A stretch of DNA of 64,000 nucleotides from Cryptomeria japonica (GCF_030272615.1 NC_081409.1:470264573-470328572); one strand, 5' to 3'. Positions 45,141-57,159 are shown, counted from the stretch's first letter. Notes: generated by a model not told the origin, from the sequence alone. Made by a program: numbers and translations.

Positions 45141-46711
45141 GAAGCAAGGTGTGATGAAATGTTGATTCAAAGAATAATCTCATTTTGATGATGATATTGG
45201 TTTGATACGATGCCCCAACTCTTGATTGCTAAATTCTGGTATGGTGATGCCCCCTCGGGAGATCAATTGAGATAATTGGACTTTGGAGTTTTTGCAAGAT
45301 TGATATCTCGATATATTTGATTTGATTTTTGCAATGGTGTTTGATGAAAGTGTGAGTTCTTTGATTAGCTTTATTACTTAGATTGATTGAGATTTAGTCT
45401 TGTTTCAGGAAGGATTCATCCTGTATAAGATAATGGTGATCAAAGCATGTGGTTTTAGGAAGGTTCATCCTGTATAAGACATGATCAGAACATCTGGCTT
45501 CAGGAAGGATACATCCTGTATAAGACATGATAAAATCGATTAGGTTTCATTGATTGATTTGATTTAATAAGTTTGATTAGATAAAGAACTGACAGTTTGT
45601 TGATATCAAGTTGCAGAAATTTTTGGATATGCTAATTATTAATTATGTTGAGGGAGATAGCATAAGATTTGGGCTAGGTCGATAATATCATGAGAGATAT
45701 GAGTCATTCTAATTGCGTATACACTTGTGATTATGCTTTGATGATTCCTGTGATAGATTTAACCTTGGGTTAAAAGGAGCTTGTATGATCCCATGCAAGA
45801 ATGAAATGCAAGCTAAAATGCAATGAAAATGCAATGAGATGCAAACTATGACCAGACCAGTCACTGGATTTTTTTTGCGTTTTGGTCATCATTGAGCTTT
45901 TGAAATGTGGGAAGTGAGTGCAAACATCAATGGTATAATTAAACCATGATGACCTGAGCACTTCTTTCCTGGATTTTGATATAGCAAGTTAGCACAAGCA
46001 TCGAGGTACAATTGAACCGAGATGACCTAAGTGTTGCTTGCCTAAAACAGGCAGTATTAATCATTTCAATACATAAATCATATTAATGATTAATTTTTAG
46101 GCAGCTGACAAGAAAAATATCATGTTTCTTCCTTGTTCCTCTAGTCAAAGACATCTTGGAGTCACTCAGAAATCATGATAGCAAAAATCAATATAGAAAA
46201 GTTGAACAATCATGTTAAAATCATTATCCAAAAGATATCATCCACTGAAAAGTGTGTGATGTGCTTAGATTGATTTTGTGATAGATTGATAGTTGATAGT
46301 TTGATCTCGTGTTCAATGTTAGATGTGTCTCAGTTTCTGCTTGATAAGAGTTGTCTAATTGTTGTTCTACCCGTTTGATTTAGCTCAAAATGATCCAAAG
46401 TTTTGCCCCCAGCTAGGTGTAGGATTTTTCTCCAAGCCTAGAAACAAAGTTATTATGATATATCCAATGATCCAAACCATGGTGAGAGAGCAGCTGCGAT
46501 GCTTGAGAATGTACAAATGCTTATGATGGATATGGACAATGCTAATGGAAAATGAATGCAAGAGGAAGGATGAACTAATAGATGCAAGAGCTAGCGAACA
46601 AATAGTGCCTATTTGTCAGGTTTTCACCATTTGTTTTTATTGCACTTTTTCTCATATTTGAGTTTTTTTTTTTTTTTCTATTTTTCACTTTTTTTTATTT
46701 TTCTTGATTTT
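45141..46711 (-). other. 3' untranslated region of element D with short repeats
   Basis: 1.6 kb without a recognisable protein. Three spaced copies of AGGAAGG.TTCATCCTGTATAAGA lie at about 45406, 45456 and 45500. GATGCCCCCTCGGGA near 45247 recurs near 62503. A T-run and T-rich stretch (46656-46705, purine-rich on the coding strand) lies just after the integrase stop. No antisense ORF like that behind C was found. Confidence 0.6.
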
Positions 46712-47840
46712 TCAGACATAGAATTTCTTCAAGTGCATGCTATTGATAGGTTCCTCAAGTTGATCCCCATCTTGTTTTGATAGTTGATATGCTCTTGACC
46801 CAAATACTACTATGACCACAAATGGACCTAACAAGTTTGGTTCAAATTTTCCTTTCTTTTCTCGATCTGCCTGGTTGCGTGGATTTTCCTTTAGCACTAG
46901 TTCTCCCACTTGAAAGACTCATGGTTTAACCTTATTATTATAGCTCCGAAACATTCTTTTTTGATATACCTTTAGATGATCAAAGGCATTTTGTCTTCAT
47001 TCATGGATTAGTTCTAACTCTTGCAGTCTAGATACTTGTTGTTCTTCATCTAGGATGAGACTTTTTAGTGATACAGGTAGAGAGGGTATCTCTACTTTGA
47101 TTGGGAATATGACTTCTGATCCATATAAAAGAGAGAAAGGTGTGGCACTCATTGGTGTGTGGATACTGGTGGGGTAGTCCCATAGAGCAGGGTTTAGTTG
47201 AATATGCCAATCTTTCCCAACATCGTTCACTGTCTTTTTAAGGATTTTCAGAATAGTTTTGTTAGATGCTTTTGCCTGCCCATTTGCCTATGGATAGTAT
47301 GGTGTGGAGAATCTGTGCTAGATTTTGAACTTCTCACATAGCTCTTGTACATCTTGATTCTTGAATGGTCACCCATTATCAGTGATAATGGTCATTGGTA
47401 TTCCATAGCGATAGATGATGTAATTCAAGATAAATGCAGCAAATTTTTTTCCTGTGATATTTATGAGAGGTACCGCCTCAATCCATTTTGTAAAATATTT
47501 TGTAGCTACAAGGATGAACTTGTGACCATTAGATGAAGAAGGATTTATCTTTCCTACCAGATCAAGACCCCATTGGAAAAAAGGCCACGATGTTGCTAAA
47601 GCATGAAATTCTTGTGCTGGTGCATGAATCAGATTACCATGGATCTGACATTGTTTGCATGTTCTTGCTATCTAAAAAGAATCTCATTCCATAGTCGGCC
47701 AATAATAGCCCAAGAGAAAGAGTAAGACCACTTGAATGAGTGCCACAAATGTTGTTATGGACTTCATGTAAGACCTTCTCAGATTCTTCTTGTTCAAGAC
47801 ATCTTAGAAGAGTATCGTCTAGACCTTGTTTAAATAGCAT
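46712..47840 (-). pseudogene. pol: Integrase of element D
   Basis: Zinc-binding part at 47634-47840 (EKVLHEVHNNICGTHSSGLT with both His; the Cys pair is degenerate). Core at about 47230-47600: FQWGLDLVGKINPSS (first Asp), VATKYFTKWIEAVPL, TIITDNG (second Asp), then ANGQAKASNKTILKILK, where Lys replaces the catalytic Glu of GQAEAS. 46997-47230 carries ATPFSLLYGSEVIFPIKVEI. The C-terminal domain 46712-46909 reads LVLKENPRN, LGPFVVIVVFGSRAYQL and ends HLKKFYV-stop. Frames change twice. Function would be chromosomal insertion. Confidence 0.88.
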
Positions 47841-48059
47841 ATCCGTGACAAGAGTAAAATGGTATGATTGGGGAATAAAGTTTCTCTTTTGGTTCTTTGA
47901 TAAATCAGGAGGTAAGGTGTTATCTTTCAGGTATGTGTAAGTTTAGCAATAGCGGGAGGAATCATGTCCAATAAGTTGACAGATGGTTTGGGAATCAGGA
48001 CAATTAAAGGTGGGATGAAACAACTCTTCTACCAGGAATTCATAACACTATTGATTTTC

Positions 48060-48460
48060 CTGTGTCTGCAATAGAGAAGCAAGTGTAGCCATGGCGTCTA
48101 CTTCTTTATTGTCATTTCTTGGAATCTGTTTAAAAGTTATTTCTACAAATTACTTCTTGATATCATCCACCATCTTTTTATAAGGCATGAGTTTGTCATC
48201 TTTTCTTTGATAGTCATCGTTGATTTGATTAATGATGAGTTGAGAGTCTCCAAAAACTTGAAGTTTTTTAATGTTCCATTCTACATCCATTTTGATACCT
48301 TTTACCAATGCTTCATACTCTACTATGTTATTTGTGCACGGAAAGCTTAATTTGTATTCTTTCAAGATTGTATGACCTTGTGGTGTGATGAATAGAATTC
48401 CTGCTCCTGATCCATGTTGTGTATATGAACCATCAAAGTATAGTTGCCATGCTTTTGTTG
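48060..48460 (-). pseudogene. Extra (archaeal-type) RNase H of element D, between RNase H and integrase
   Basis: WQLYFDGSYTQHGSGAGILF, NNIVEYEALVKGIKMDVEWN, LQVFGDSQLIINQINDDY, then IPRNDNKEVDAMATLASLLQ. All four catalytic acids (D, E, D, D) are conserved, unlike the copies in B and C. A stop interrupts near 48150. Location after the native RNase H is the arrangement usually described for the Tat lineage. Confidence 0.9.
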
Positions 48461-48539
48461 TGACTGTTAGGATATCAACATCAGGAAACTCAATCTATAA
48501 AGGATGGTCATCTTGAAGTGGTGTTTTTGTTAGTTGATC

Positions 48540-48989
48540 TGTGATAACTTGTCCCTTGATAGCTTTTCTATCAACATATTTGATATCAAACTTGCTTAGA
48601 ATCATGATCCATTTTGCTAGTCATCCTATCAATGTGGCTTTGCTGAGTAAATATTTTAGAGGATCAATTTTAGCTATCAACTTGATGGAGTGAGATAGTA
48701 GATAGTGTCATAGTTTTTGATAAGCAAAAAATACTACCAAGCATGCTTTTTCTATTAATGAATAGTTAACCTCGTATCCCACTAGTGTTATGTTGATGTA
48801 GTAGATGGATCGTTCTTTTCCTTCCTTATCCTGTTGTGCGAACAAAACTCCCAACGATGCTTCAGTAGTTGATACATAGAGTAATAATGGATTTCCTAGA
48901 ATTGGTGACATTAAAATAGGTGGTTGCATGATATATGCCTTGATCTTGTTGAATGCTTCTGCACATTGATGGTCCCATTTGAAATTAAC
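48540..48989 (-). pseudogene. pol: Native RNase H of element D
   Basis: FKWDHQCAEAFNKIKAYIMQ, LLLYVSTTEASLGVLFAQQD, SIYYINITLVGYEVNYSLIE and KACLVVFFAYQKL. YVSTTE occupies the position of the catalytic VDAS motif, so the first Asp is absent. After a stop at 48708-48710 the connection domain goes on (KYLLSKATLIG, KWIMILSKFDIKYVDRKAIK). Confidence 0.87.
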
Positions 48990-50188
48990 ATGTTTGTGTA
49001 ATAGATGTGTGAATGGTTGACATTTATCTACTAATTGAGAAACAAATCTTCTGATTGACTGGAGTCTTCCTTGTAGTGATCTCAATTGACTGATATTATT
49101 GGGAGATGCCATTTGCATGATTGCTTTTACCTTAGCTGGATCTACTTCTATACCTCTTGCTGAAACCATATATCCCAATAGCTTTCCTGAAGTGACACCA
49201 AAGGCACATTTCTTAGGATTTAGCCATAACTTGTATTGTTCTAACCTATCAAAGATCTTTTCCAATATCTCTATATGTTCTTTTCTATTGTATGATTTAG
49301 CTAATATGTCATCCACATAGTCTTCCATGAATGTATGCATCATGTCATGAAATATAGTTGTCATAGATCTTTGATATGTAGAACCTACATTCTTAATCCA
49401 AAAGTCATGACGTTCCAACAAAAAGTACCCCATGGACATGTGAAAGTTGTCTTTTCTTGATCTTTAGGTGCAATTTTGATCTGCTTGTATCTAGAGAAAC
49501 CATCCATTAGAGAAAACATGGAGTGGCTAGTAGTTAAATCTAAAATGATGTCGATGTTAGGCAAAGGAAAGTCATCCTTTGGATATGCGTTATTAAGATC
49601 TCTGAAGTCTGTGCATATTCTGATGCTTTTATCTAGTTTTGAAATAGGAACAATGTTAGATACCCATTAAGGATATGCTATAGGTCTGATAAATCTGACA
49701 TCCAATGATTTCTTTAGTTCTACCTTGACTAGAAGAGCAATATGAGGATGCATTTTCCTTAACTCCTGTTTGACTGGTTTGGCTCCTAGATTAACATTTA
49801 AGTGATGCATAATAAGCTCTAGATCTAACCCTGGCATGTTTGCATACGACCAGGCAAAATTGATTTGTCGCCGCTTGAAGAATTCCACATATTGTTGCAT
49901 TTCTTCTTTTGATAAAGAAGTTGTTGGATAAAGAATCTTTGGTTGTTCTATTGTGCCAATGTTAACTGCCTTTGTTGGTTCGATCAAAATGGATGACCTT
50001 TCTTGATAGTGCTCAGGTAAAGTGTCAAATCTCCCATCTTCCAGTGCCTTGAGGAGGTTTTCACCATTAGATGTGTCCTTTCTTTTTATATTTTCCTGAT
50101 CTAATGTTGCCAATAAATGGTTTTCAACATTAGACTTGATATTCTTTTCTTTATTTCCGCTTTTACGACTAGGAGATTTAGCACCCAC
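48990..50188 (-). pseudogene. pol: Reverse transcriptase of element D (with N-terminal extension)
   Basis: 49667-50188: extension with EDGRFDTLPEHYQERS, then FAWSYANMPGLDLELIMHHL (Ogre/Tat-type RT lead-in), LGAKPVKQELRKMHPH and VRFIRPIAYP. After a stop come SNIVPI, ICTDFRDLNNAYPKDDFPLP and FSLMDGFSRYKQIKIA. A frameshift near 49440 leads to the frame with HTFMEDYVDDILAKSYNRKE (YVDD active site), NPKKCAFGVTSGKLLGYMVS and LRSLQGRLQSIRRFVSQLVD. Catalytic residues are readable. Confidence 0.92.
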
Positions 50189-51433
50189 TTGACTGGAAGA
50201 TGCATTGCTGACATTCCTGGTGAGAGTTGTTATGGGTTCGATTGCGTTAAGATATATAGATATGGAATGGTCATTTGGAAAGGTATCAATGGCAGTATGT
50301 CCTTAATTTTCCCAATCAATAAGCTCGGGGTGGATTAGAGGAAAGGGATCTTCAGGTTGGGATGTTTCAATGGTTTCAAGGGTCATGATGGATGTATCAA
50401 AGTTTTCAAAATGTGCATCGATGTCTAGAATGGTACTCTAGTTAGAATGACCTCGTGTAATAAATTCCTAATCATCCTCAGTTAACTCCAAGTTAGCCGA
50501 ATCTTATTCTAATTCAAGTGAACTAGTTCCTGACATTTGTCCTGCATACGTGTGAACTACATCGACTCCTACATCTTCTTCAAAGCAATTTTCTTCAGCT
50601 AATTCTTTAGAGTGATAGGAATCCCATTCCCATTCATTAGAATCTGTATCACTTGCAGCCTACAGTCTAAAAATTTGGTCATATAGTATTTCTTCCGCTT
50701 TTCTGGCTATACTTTTCCTTCTTTCATAGTCAACCTCTTTAGGACTGAAATTGAGTTTTGTCAAATTTTCTATGAGTTCTCCTGGACTTATATTAGCTTC
50801 TTTCTTGTTTTGATTGAGATTTAATGCTACTTGAGAGATGTTTTTAGTTTGTTTCTCTTGTTGATTTGAAGCTTGCTTCTTTTGCCATTTTGTGTTTGCT
50901 TGTGCTTGTTGCTTAGCTGATTTTTATTCCCTTTCAATTGCCAATTGTTCTTGTTTGTTTTCATATTCTTCTTGTTGTTGAATAAAAGATGTGTCTTCTG
51001 GTAAAGTAACTTGTCCATACCCTAAGCATGTTTTATCATTGGTCTACTAAGTGTAAGGTTGAATAGGTTCTGAGATACCTTCTTTTCTTTTTCCTATAGG
51101 ACCTATTCTAATGTATCCCATTCTTCTAAGAATGTTAAATCTTTTTCCATTATTTTCTATAGGTATTCTTACATTGTTGACCTTTTGTTGAACTTCTTCA
51201 TTTTTGGATAGCCACTATAGCACATCTTTGTCTTTTGTCTCCTTTGATAAGGTTCTAGCACTAATGAATGCTCCATCAAATATTGAAAGATGTTTCACAA
51301 TTGGTTGTTGTTTAGAGTTTGACAGTTTTCCCAAGGATGTAGGAGAAAGTGGTAATTTTGATATTAAATATTCTCTATTCCCTCGATCTCTTAGTTGCAT
51401 TTGTTTTTCCATACTTGATAAAATAGATGCAAA
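50189..51433 (-). pseudogene. Protease-RT linker of element D
   Basis: About 415 codons in one frame with stops. Gln/Asn/Lys-rich runs (51018-50827), acidic blocks (SDTDSNEWEWDSYH, ELAEENCFEEDVGVD) and no enzymatic motif. Ogre-type elements have such long spacers. It separates PR from RT within the polyprotein. Confidence 0.6.
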
Positions 51434-51910
51434 TTATTGTTCCTTGGATTGTGTTTTTGATGTTGTTGCCTCCCTATTATGTGGAACAATTACATCTTGA
51501 GCCATTTTTAAATTGTTGCAGTATTGGAATGGATTTGCATCTGTAGAGATTGTGATTTCTTGTCCCTCGTAGGGAAATTTGACACATTGATGATATGTTG
51601 ATGGTATTGCTTGTAATTCATGTATCCATGGTCTCCCTAGGAGTACATTATATGATAAGTCCAAGTCTAGAACCTGGCATGCCATGTCTTTTTGTAGAGG
51701 TCCCACTCTGATAGGTAGTATCACAATTCCCTTGGAGGAACGTTCTTCTTCATCATAGGCTTTTATAGTGATCCTTTTTTGGACATCAACTGCATCTTCT
51801 GAATATCCTAAGGCATGAACAAGACTCAATGAGTAAATATTTAGGCCAAATCCACCATCTATTAGAACACACTTAACTCGCGTTTTGTGAATGATGACTT
51901 AAATATGCAA
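51434..51910 (-). pseudogene. pol: Aspartic protease of element D
   Basis: VKCVLIDGGFGLNIYSLSLV (active-site Asp in IDGG, about 51850-51885), then SLVHALGYSEDAVDVQKRIT and YNVLLGRPWIHELQAIPSTY, HQCVKFPYEGQEITIS. The LLGRPWIHELQAIPSTYHQC block is typical of Tat/Ogre proteases. Open for 131 codons from 51829; only one stop (near 51900) upstream in frame. Confidence 0.9.
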
Positions 51911-52439
51911 AGGAGCATTGTGAGGGTGTTGCAAGGACATGTCATCTTCTTTAGTGAATGATAAGCAATGAGGGGTTGTGAGGTGTCCCACCATGGTTTG
52001 GAATTGATCAATATCAAGATCTTTGGATATTGTGGTATCTACTAATGCTCATTCAAGAATTTCTTTATGTGCGGGTGAAAGTTTTAAAAGCTCCCAAATG
52101 GATATTTGCGCGGGTGTTTTCTGCAATTGTTCCACTAGATTGAATTGTTTTGTTGTAGCAGATGATGTGTTTGTTGTAGGACCCGGCAAAACAATTTTGG
52201 CTTTGCTTCTTATGCTAGCTGAGCATGTTCTTGATTTTGTTTTTCTTTAACTACAATCACATTCACCACATTGTCATATGTATTAGCATAGTTTACCTTT
52301 CTTTACCCTTGCCATTATTTGTTGTTGATGATTCACCTTTCTCATAGTTTGGAAGTGGAGTTTTAAAAGTTTTACAAGATTCGTTTGTTGTATGTCCATC
52401 CACAATTATTACTCCATTATCAATCATATCTTGTATGAT
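51911..52439 (-). pseudogene. Gag-protease spacer of element D
   Basis: Coding-like with stops: SFTKEDDMSLQHPHNAPLHI, PAQISIWELLKLSPAHKEIL, a Lys/Ser-rich stretch. It leads from the knuckle to the protease. No separate function suggested. Confidence 0.5.
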
Positions 52440-53992
52440 ATGTTCCAACTTCTGACAACTATCTGTGTGATGTCCCTTGTTTTGATGGAAATCGCAATAC
52501 TAAATATCATTCCACCAAGGTGGTTTGATTTGAGGTTCGTAGTTCCTTTCTTCTGGTAAAGTGATCAATTTGTTTGCGAGAAGTGTTTTTAGTGCTGATC
52601 CAAGGGGTTCACCAATGTTTGTAAATTGTCTTCGAAAGAAAGTTTTGATAGTTGCTCTTTGGTGATTGTTGTTTTGTTGTGTTGTTGCTGGGTGAGATGA
52701 TAAATTAAAAATCAGTTGTTTTGGTTTCACATTGTTATCCACTATTCCATCTTTGACGACATTTCTATTTCTATTCCAAAACTTTGTCTTGTCATTGTGA
52801 TTGGTGTTATTGTTGTTGTTATTAGGTGGATGGACTCCTTTGTATATTTTCAACTTACCTTTCCTTATCATGGCTTCCTCCATTCTGATTCTATTATCAA
52901 TAATTTTTCCAAAACTTTGGTTTCCTTGCATTTTTAAGTAATAACTCATTTGATCATTTAGGTTGTTGATGAATATGTCCATTTTTTCATATTCTAGCAC
53001 TATACGAGGATACCGTGAAGCTAACTATCTCCATCATTGTAAAAATGTCATTAAAGGTTCTCCAGCCTTTTGTTTGGCGTTACATAGGTCTAGCATTTTT
53101 ACTTCATGTTGTATGTTGTAAGAGTATTGTGAAACAAACTTATCTACCAACTCTGAAAATGATCTGATTCCAACTGGAAGATTGGAGAACCATTCCATAG
53201 CTAGCCCAGTTAAGCTTTTCAGAAACAATCTCATTAAGTAGGTATCCTCATGTGCAAACTCCATACTCATTGTGCAAAATTCTCATATATGATCTTGAGG
53301 GTTAGTGCTTCCATCATATTTTTTGTATCTAGGAGTTTCAAAACCTATAGGAAATGGTATCATGTTTAGATTTATGTCAAATGGATAAGGACAAATTTCT
53401 TGAAGTGAGTATCTTCTAACATGTCCTCTTTGCATATCTTGAATTTGTGTTTGCATTGCTTCTAGTTGTTGTGTGAGAGTTGTGGATTTGTTCTTGCATG
53501 ACCATGATTTTGTATTCTAGGAGGATCTAGATCTCTTCTTGTTTCATCTCTACCCCTTCTTGTATCTTCGTTGGATTGAATGTTATTCAGAATTTCTACT
53601 TCATCTATTTTGGGTATGTAAGTTTCTTCATTTGTTCTGGTGTTATTGGGAATTGATGTATCATTCATGCGGAGACCAAAGATGTCCTCATATTGTTTGT
53701 TACTAGGGGGACGATCACTTTTCTTTTGTGTCAATTTGTTTACATCAAAATCTTGGAGGAGTGTAGCACCAGGTTTGGCTAACATTAGGAAGTATTTTTC
53801 TTTTTCTTCTTCCAACAATTTTTGCATAAATTTATCAAATTGAGGATCCTTTTTTATGTCTATGATGTTTTGTTTTGTTATTTCTCCTTCAACTTGTATT
53901 TCATCTTCATGTTCCATGGTTGTGATTGTTTCCAATGTTTCGATTTCTGTCTCTATGATTCTTTGTCTCCGAGCTCTAGTTAGAATGGGCAT
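52440..53992 (-). pseudogene. gag: Gag of element D
   Basis: Starts MPILTRARRQRIIETEIETL at 53992. After a Glu/Lys-rich N-terminal part (to about 53462) and a frameshift, the capsid core runs 53400-52500: PYPFDINLNMIPFPIGF, MRLFLKSLTGLAMEWFSNLP, FSELVDKFVSQYSYNIQHEV, DIFINNLNDQMSYYLKMQGN, an Asn-rich tract (NNNNNNTNHND), then the knuckle-like YCDFHQNKGHHTDSCQKL (about 52450-52505), the CxxH...H...C form typical of the Tat lineage. Several stops. Forms particles and packages RNA in active relatives. Confidence 0.9.
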
Positions 53993-53998
53993 ACACGT

Positions 53999-56129
53999 GT
54001 GCTATTTTGCCAGGATTTAATTGTCCAAAAGGTTTAATTTGGGTAAGTGATCAATTGTCAAGGTAAGTGTGATAGTGCGATATAACACAAAAAGATGGTT
54101 CAAGTATTTAAAAGTTTGCAATCTTTTCGATCTTCGGTTTTCGAGTGCAATGATGGTGATTTGATAAGAACCAAATCTAGTAGGAACGATATATCCTATG
54201 ATGTGGGACAAGATTATCCTAACCAAACATTTCATTTTTGTGATAAAGGATGATTGATCCTGATGAGAAACTATGTTTGAGTGATCAGTTTACCAAAGAG
54301 GGTGATAATGCCTTTTGAGATGTTTAGATCTTGAACTTGTTAAGGGTGAGCACTTTGAAAATATTAAGGTGTATATTTTCTAAATTCTGATTTTGATGGA
54401 TGATAACTTGACCAAATGAACCAAGATGACAATCTAAGCCCAGATTTACAGATAACAAGTGTTTATGTTTACTGCAAATTGATCAGGCATAAATGACAAA
54501 TCTGAAATAGGCATGCAGGACACAGCTCTAGACTGACAAATGCAGAGTTTTGTATGATAGGATATGCATTTTAGAACGACACAAGATATGAGTTTGTATG
54601 AAAAAGAAGAAGTTTTCATGTGAAAAGCAGAGGCTCGTACGACACACTTTTCTAAACCATATGACAAAACAGCTGACTCATATGACATAGAATGTTGTGC
54701 AGTACGACAGAGATCCTAACTCGTATGACAGATCACAGAATAGAGATAAACATTGTTTGTTTGGTTGACTTTTGATAACTGAAGTTCAATGTTTTGCTTT
54801 ATGTCTTCCCATTTTTCGATGTCTGATTTATCGGTTTACAAATGAATACACAAAAAACACATGATATGATAAGTGACTCCAAACATGCTAAACCCTAAGG
54901 AAGTTGGCTAAGAATGAAAACCTTTGCTTGCTGACCTAGGTACACACCCAATAGCTAATCAGAATTTGGCCGTTGAGTCTCATGCAATGGATTCTCAATG
55001 TCCTATTATCTGACTCCAAACGCTAATGGGGGCACAATATGGCAAGTGTCTCTGGAGAGTTACTATCTCTCTTACACAAAGATTATCACCCTTTCAGAGG
55101 TGAATCGGGTAGCTTCTATTTTAACTGGTACTAGTAAGGGATTCATTCGACACGTTGGGGTATAAGCTCAATTAGGAGGTCTACCAGCCTTGAAAACCAA
55201 GGTTTGATATACCCAAAGGTACAGAGGGGAGCTATTCTTGAGCACTATCGCTGCTTTTATTTTCATCAAAAACACATTTATTTTATAGTGGGTTGGATTA
55301 CTTGGTGTTAGATGTTCCCACTTAGGTCATTCCCCTCTCACTGACCTTAATGGCTAAGAGTTATTACTCCTCGGGAGGGCAGGCTTGCTAAAGAAATGCA
55401 CTAATGAAAGTAAAAGATGATTCTATCTTTCTGATCACCTAAGAAAGGTGAGAGCATACTCGCCTATCATCAAAGACACGAAATACACAATTGTTCATTT
55501 CCTTTAGCAAAATTGAAGTGTGCCTAGAAAACTTTAAAGAATACACAAAGTTTAGTCGGATTCATAGGCAACCTGCAAAATAAATTTGTTAGTAGTCATG
55601 ATTTGTGTTTTAAATTATGTCTTTGACAAGCATATCTTCTTAAATCATCCTACAAAAAAGAGTTAGGCTCCCAAAATCTCATAAACAGACCAGAGTTAGC
55701 ATTAGAAAATCTCGGATTAAAACCAGAAAACCCTAAAATACAGTTTGTTAAAAATTATAGATACAGAGACTCATACGACACAATTTTCCACTTAGCATGA
55801 CAAAACTTTAGATTTTGCGAAAAGACCAAAATTAACTCATAGGAAATAGGATTTTGCAACTAGAAATTTGTACGACACACATTTATCTCTCGTACGACAA
55901 TGCAAATCAGTTCGTACAACACAAAATTCACTTAGTCAAAATTTCGTACTACATGAGTTTATACTTCGTACGACAAGGTAATTAGTGCGTACGACACAGG
56001 AATAGGTTTCATACTAGACTAAAAGGTATTTCGTATGAGTTGGAAAATCAACTCGTACGACATTCTGATTCAGGTCTGGTAGAGATAGACGTTTGTTGAA
56101 GCTTGAGAGACCAAAAATGATGATTTCTT
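53999..56129 (-). other. 5' leader of element D
   Basis: 2.1 kb between primer-binding site and gag, without a long frame. It contains a block conserved with the truncated copy and with element E (about 54900-55440), and at least 15 CGTACGA-type motifs in two clusters (54540-54730 and 55770-56060), four of them exact TCGTACGA (54635, 55890, 55966, 56053). A 72-codon frame at 54017-54235 just upstream of gag is present in both copies but has no recognisable content. Confidence 0.7.
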
Positions 56130-56146
56130 CCCCACAGTGGGTGCCA
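56130..56146 (-). promoter_or_regulatory. Primer-binding site of element D
   Basis: The minus strand reads TGGCACCCACTGTGGGG, three bases inside the 5' LTR. Element E has TGGCGCCCACTGTGGGG, so a CpG has probably decayed (G to A). The primer tRNA is not certain; TGGCGCCCA resembles Lys-type sites but the 3' half differs. Confidence 0.8.
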
Positions 56147-56149
56147 AAA

Positions 56150-57159
56150 TGTTGTGCTTTGTGAAGTGTACATGTACCTACAAACACAATGCACTCAATA
56201 AATTATTACAAGCAATGGTTAGTGAATTAAATCAAAGAAAGAAAAAACCATAGCTAAGCGATCTATCGCCTCCTAGTAAATGCAAGTATGAATTTTTCTC
56301 TCAGATCGTGGTATGCAAACTCCAGTGACTTGACTACACTTAAATGGAGGATTTAAATGACGAAGATGCATGATCTAGCAATGATAGCATGATTAAGCTA
56401 CATGATTTTATGATTATTCTAGAAAATAAGCTAGAATGAAGATGCAATTAAGCTACAATTGAACATGATAACATTGCTAAAATGATAAGCTACAAGCTAG
56501 ATGCCTATATTAACAATGCATAAGATGAGATGAAATTGTGACCCTTTGTGCTCCAAAATGAGGTCTCTTTATAGGATTTCCCAAGGCTAAGGGTGAGGTG
56601 GTAGGAATCAATGGTCAAGATTGATTTGAAGATATAATGGTTAAATTTGAGGAGGTTAGCAAAGGGTTTGGATTAAAGAGAACATCTACCATCTCTATGG
56701 TGACAAGTGTCAAGAGGCTTCTAGAAGGGTTTAGATGGAAGGGAAAATTTAGTGACAAGTGTCACAAAACTTCTAGAAGGGGTTGGATGAAAGGGAACAT
56801 GTGGTTAGGTAGAATGGGTTAGGTTTAGGAGTGGTAGAAGTTAGGAGAATTTGAATTTAAAAATTCAAATAATAAGAAAAGACTAATTAATCTCAACAAC
56901 TCATGAATTTGATTTATTTTAATTAATTAGGGGATTTAGAAGAAATGATTTTGATGGGGGGAATTAATTAATTTGAATTAATTAATCAAGGAGGTTTATT
57001 GAAATGAACCTATTAAATAAATCCTTAGATTTATTAATAAGTAGATGAAAGGGGGAATTTAATCAAATTGTTGATGAATTCAATTAAATTGGGAAGGAGG
57101 ATTAATTAAATAATTGCTTATTTAATTAATTATCTTTAGACCATTTTTAGGTGTATACA
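56150..57159 (-). repeat. 5' LTR of element D
   Basis: 1010 bp, TGTTGTG...GTGTATACA on the plus strand, uninterrupted copy of the shared LTR. The second half is rich in TTAATTAATT-type sequence. Right edge lies inside E's LTR. Confidence 0.94.
56565..56574 (-). promoter_or_regulatory. TATA box in the 5' LTR of D
   Basis: The minus strand reads CTATAAAGAG, about 590 bp into the LTR from its coding-strand start; conserved in the other LTR. Confidence 0.65.

Larger units (their letters stand above)
37145..57159 (-). mobile_element. Element D: complete Tat/Ogre-type Ty3 element, hosting copia element G in its 3' LTR
   Basis: Minus strand. 5' LTR 56150-57159, primer-binding site, 2.1-kb leader, gag, protease, long linker, RT, RNase H, extra RNase H, integrase, 1.6-kb 3' untranslated region, polypurine tract, 3' LTR 37145-45126 (split by G). 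Without G and its duplication the two LTRs are 1011 and 1010 bp and differ by about 3-4% in the part compared. Extra RNase H between RNase H and integrase is the canonical Tat arrangement. Mostly stop-codon decay with few frameshifts. The right end lies inside the LTR of element E. Confidence 0.93.

Noticed and set aside
46656-46705. Poly(A)/LINE tail signature from the long T run
   Set aside because: It lies directly after the integrase stop of D, is interrupted and has no LINE coding nearby; a purine-rich stretch of D's 3' region explains it.
54017-54235. 72-codon frame just upstream of D gag, also in the truncated copy (35065-35274)
   Set aside because: Could be an upstream ORF, but no domain is visible and the D copies are too recent for conservation to mean selection.
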